Shown here: positions 7,401 through 7,481 of the stretch, in pieces
How positions within the stretch are numbered: the stretch's first letter is position 1
Layout of the letters: each line of letters opens with the position of its first letter
Source: JBGOUV01 sp041477815
GTDB taxonomy: Bacteria; Acidobacteriota; Terriglobia; Bryobacterales; JACQDG01
Direction of reading: 5' to 3'
Length of the DNA stretch: 7,481 nt
NCBI GenBank assembly: GCA_041477815.1
Contig: JBGOUV010000351.1
Span: 1-7,481, forward strand
Notes under the pieces: generated by a model
The model's input: the letters and a program-made list of their open reading frames with translations, nothing else
What the model was told of the DNA's origin: nothing
The model's database searches: none
Made by a program: the position numbers and the translations under genes

Positions 7401-7481
7401 GCGCCGGCTCTAGCTCAGCCTCCGTCCCGTATCAGGTTCCGGCGCAGGTCCTTGCACTCGAAATTGGGGCAGTCTTACTAC

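Noticed and set aside
7344..7481. Plus-strand open frame of 46 codons running off the window
   Set aside because: It overlaps the creatininase start region, has no ribosome binding site, and its composition (Arg, Pro, Ala, Ser) is that of a random GC-rich frame.

Overview
This is a high-GC bacterial window. The style of its proteins suggests a soil acidobacterium of the Solibacter/Bryobacter type: a Tat-exported enolase-superfamily enzyme, a DUF6526 membrane protein, a TPR protein with an NfrA-like tail, and a dispersed-repeat-like spacer. That placement is inferred from protein style and memory. There is no rRNA or other marker gene in the window.

Layout. Bases 1-1479 (minus) hold the N-terminal 493 codons of a secreted TPR protein. 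It continues past base 1, and its last visible part resembles the C-terminal region of the N4 adsorption protein NfrA. Bases 1560-2528 (minus) encode a complete aldo/keto reductase. After a 30-base divergent gap, two coupled plus-strand genes follow: a Tat-signal enolase-superfamily dehydratase-like protein (2568-3752) and an MFS transporter of the anion:cation symporter type (3749-4975). The transporter converges on, and overlaps by 47 bases, a minus-strand operon. Read in transcription order, that operon is a creatininase-family amidohydrolase (7345-6518), a second enolase-superfamily enzyme (6501-5389) and a small two-helix DUF6526 membrane protein (5366-4929). The last 136 bases (7346-7481) hold no convincing gene.

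How the genes may work together. Two enolase-superfamily enzymes of the mandelate racemase/sugar-acid dehydratase subgroup, an organic-anion type transporter, an NADPH-dependent aldo/keto reductase and a metal-dependent amidohydrolase fit a locus for catabolism of a carbohydrate acid or a related lactam or lactone. The substrate cannot be read from the sequence. One dehydratase is predicted to be exported and the other cytoplasmic, so processing could occur on both sides of the membrane. The TPR protein is probably a separate, envelope-related unit.

I found no CRISPR array, tRNA, rRNA, insertion sequence or phage gene. The window looks like an ordinary metabolic region with several small oddities (start codons, overlaps, a repeat at a gene end, altered active-site residues) and no clear undescribed system.
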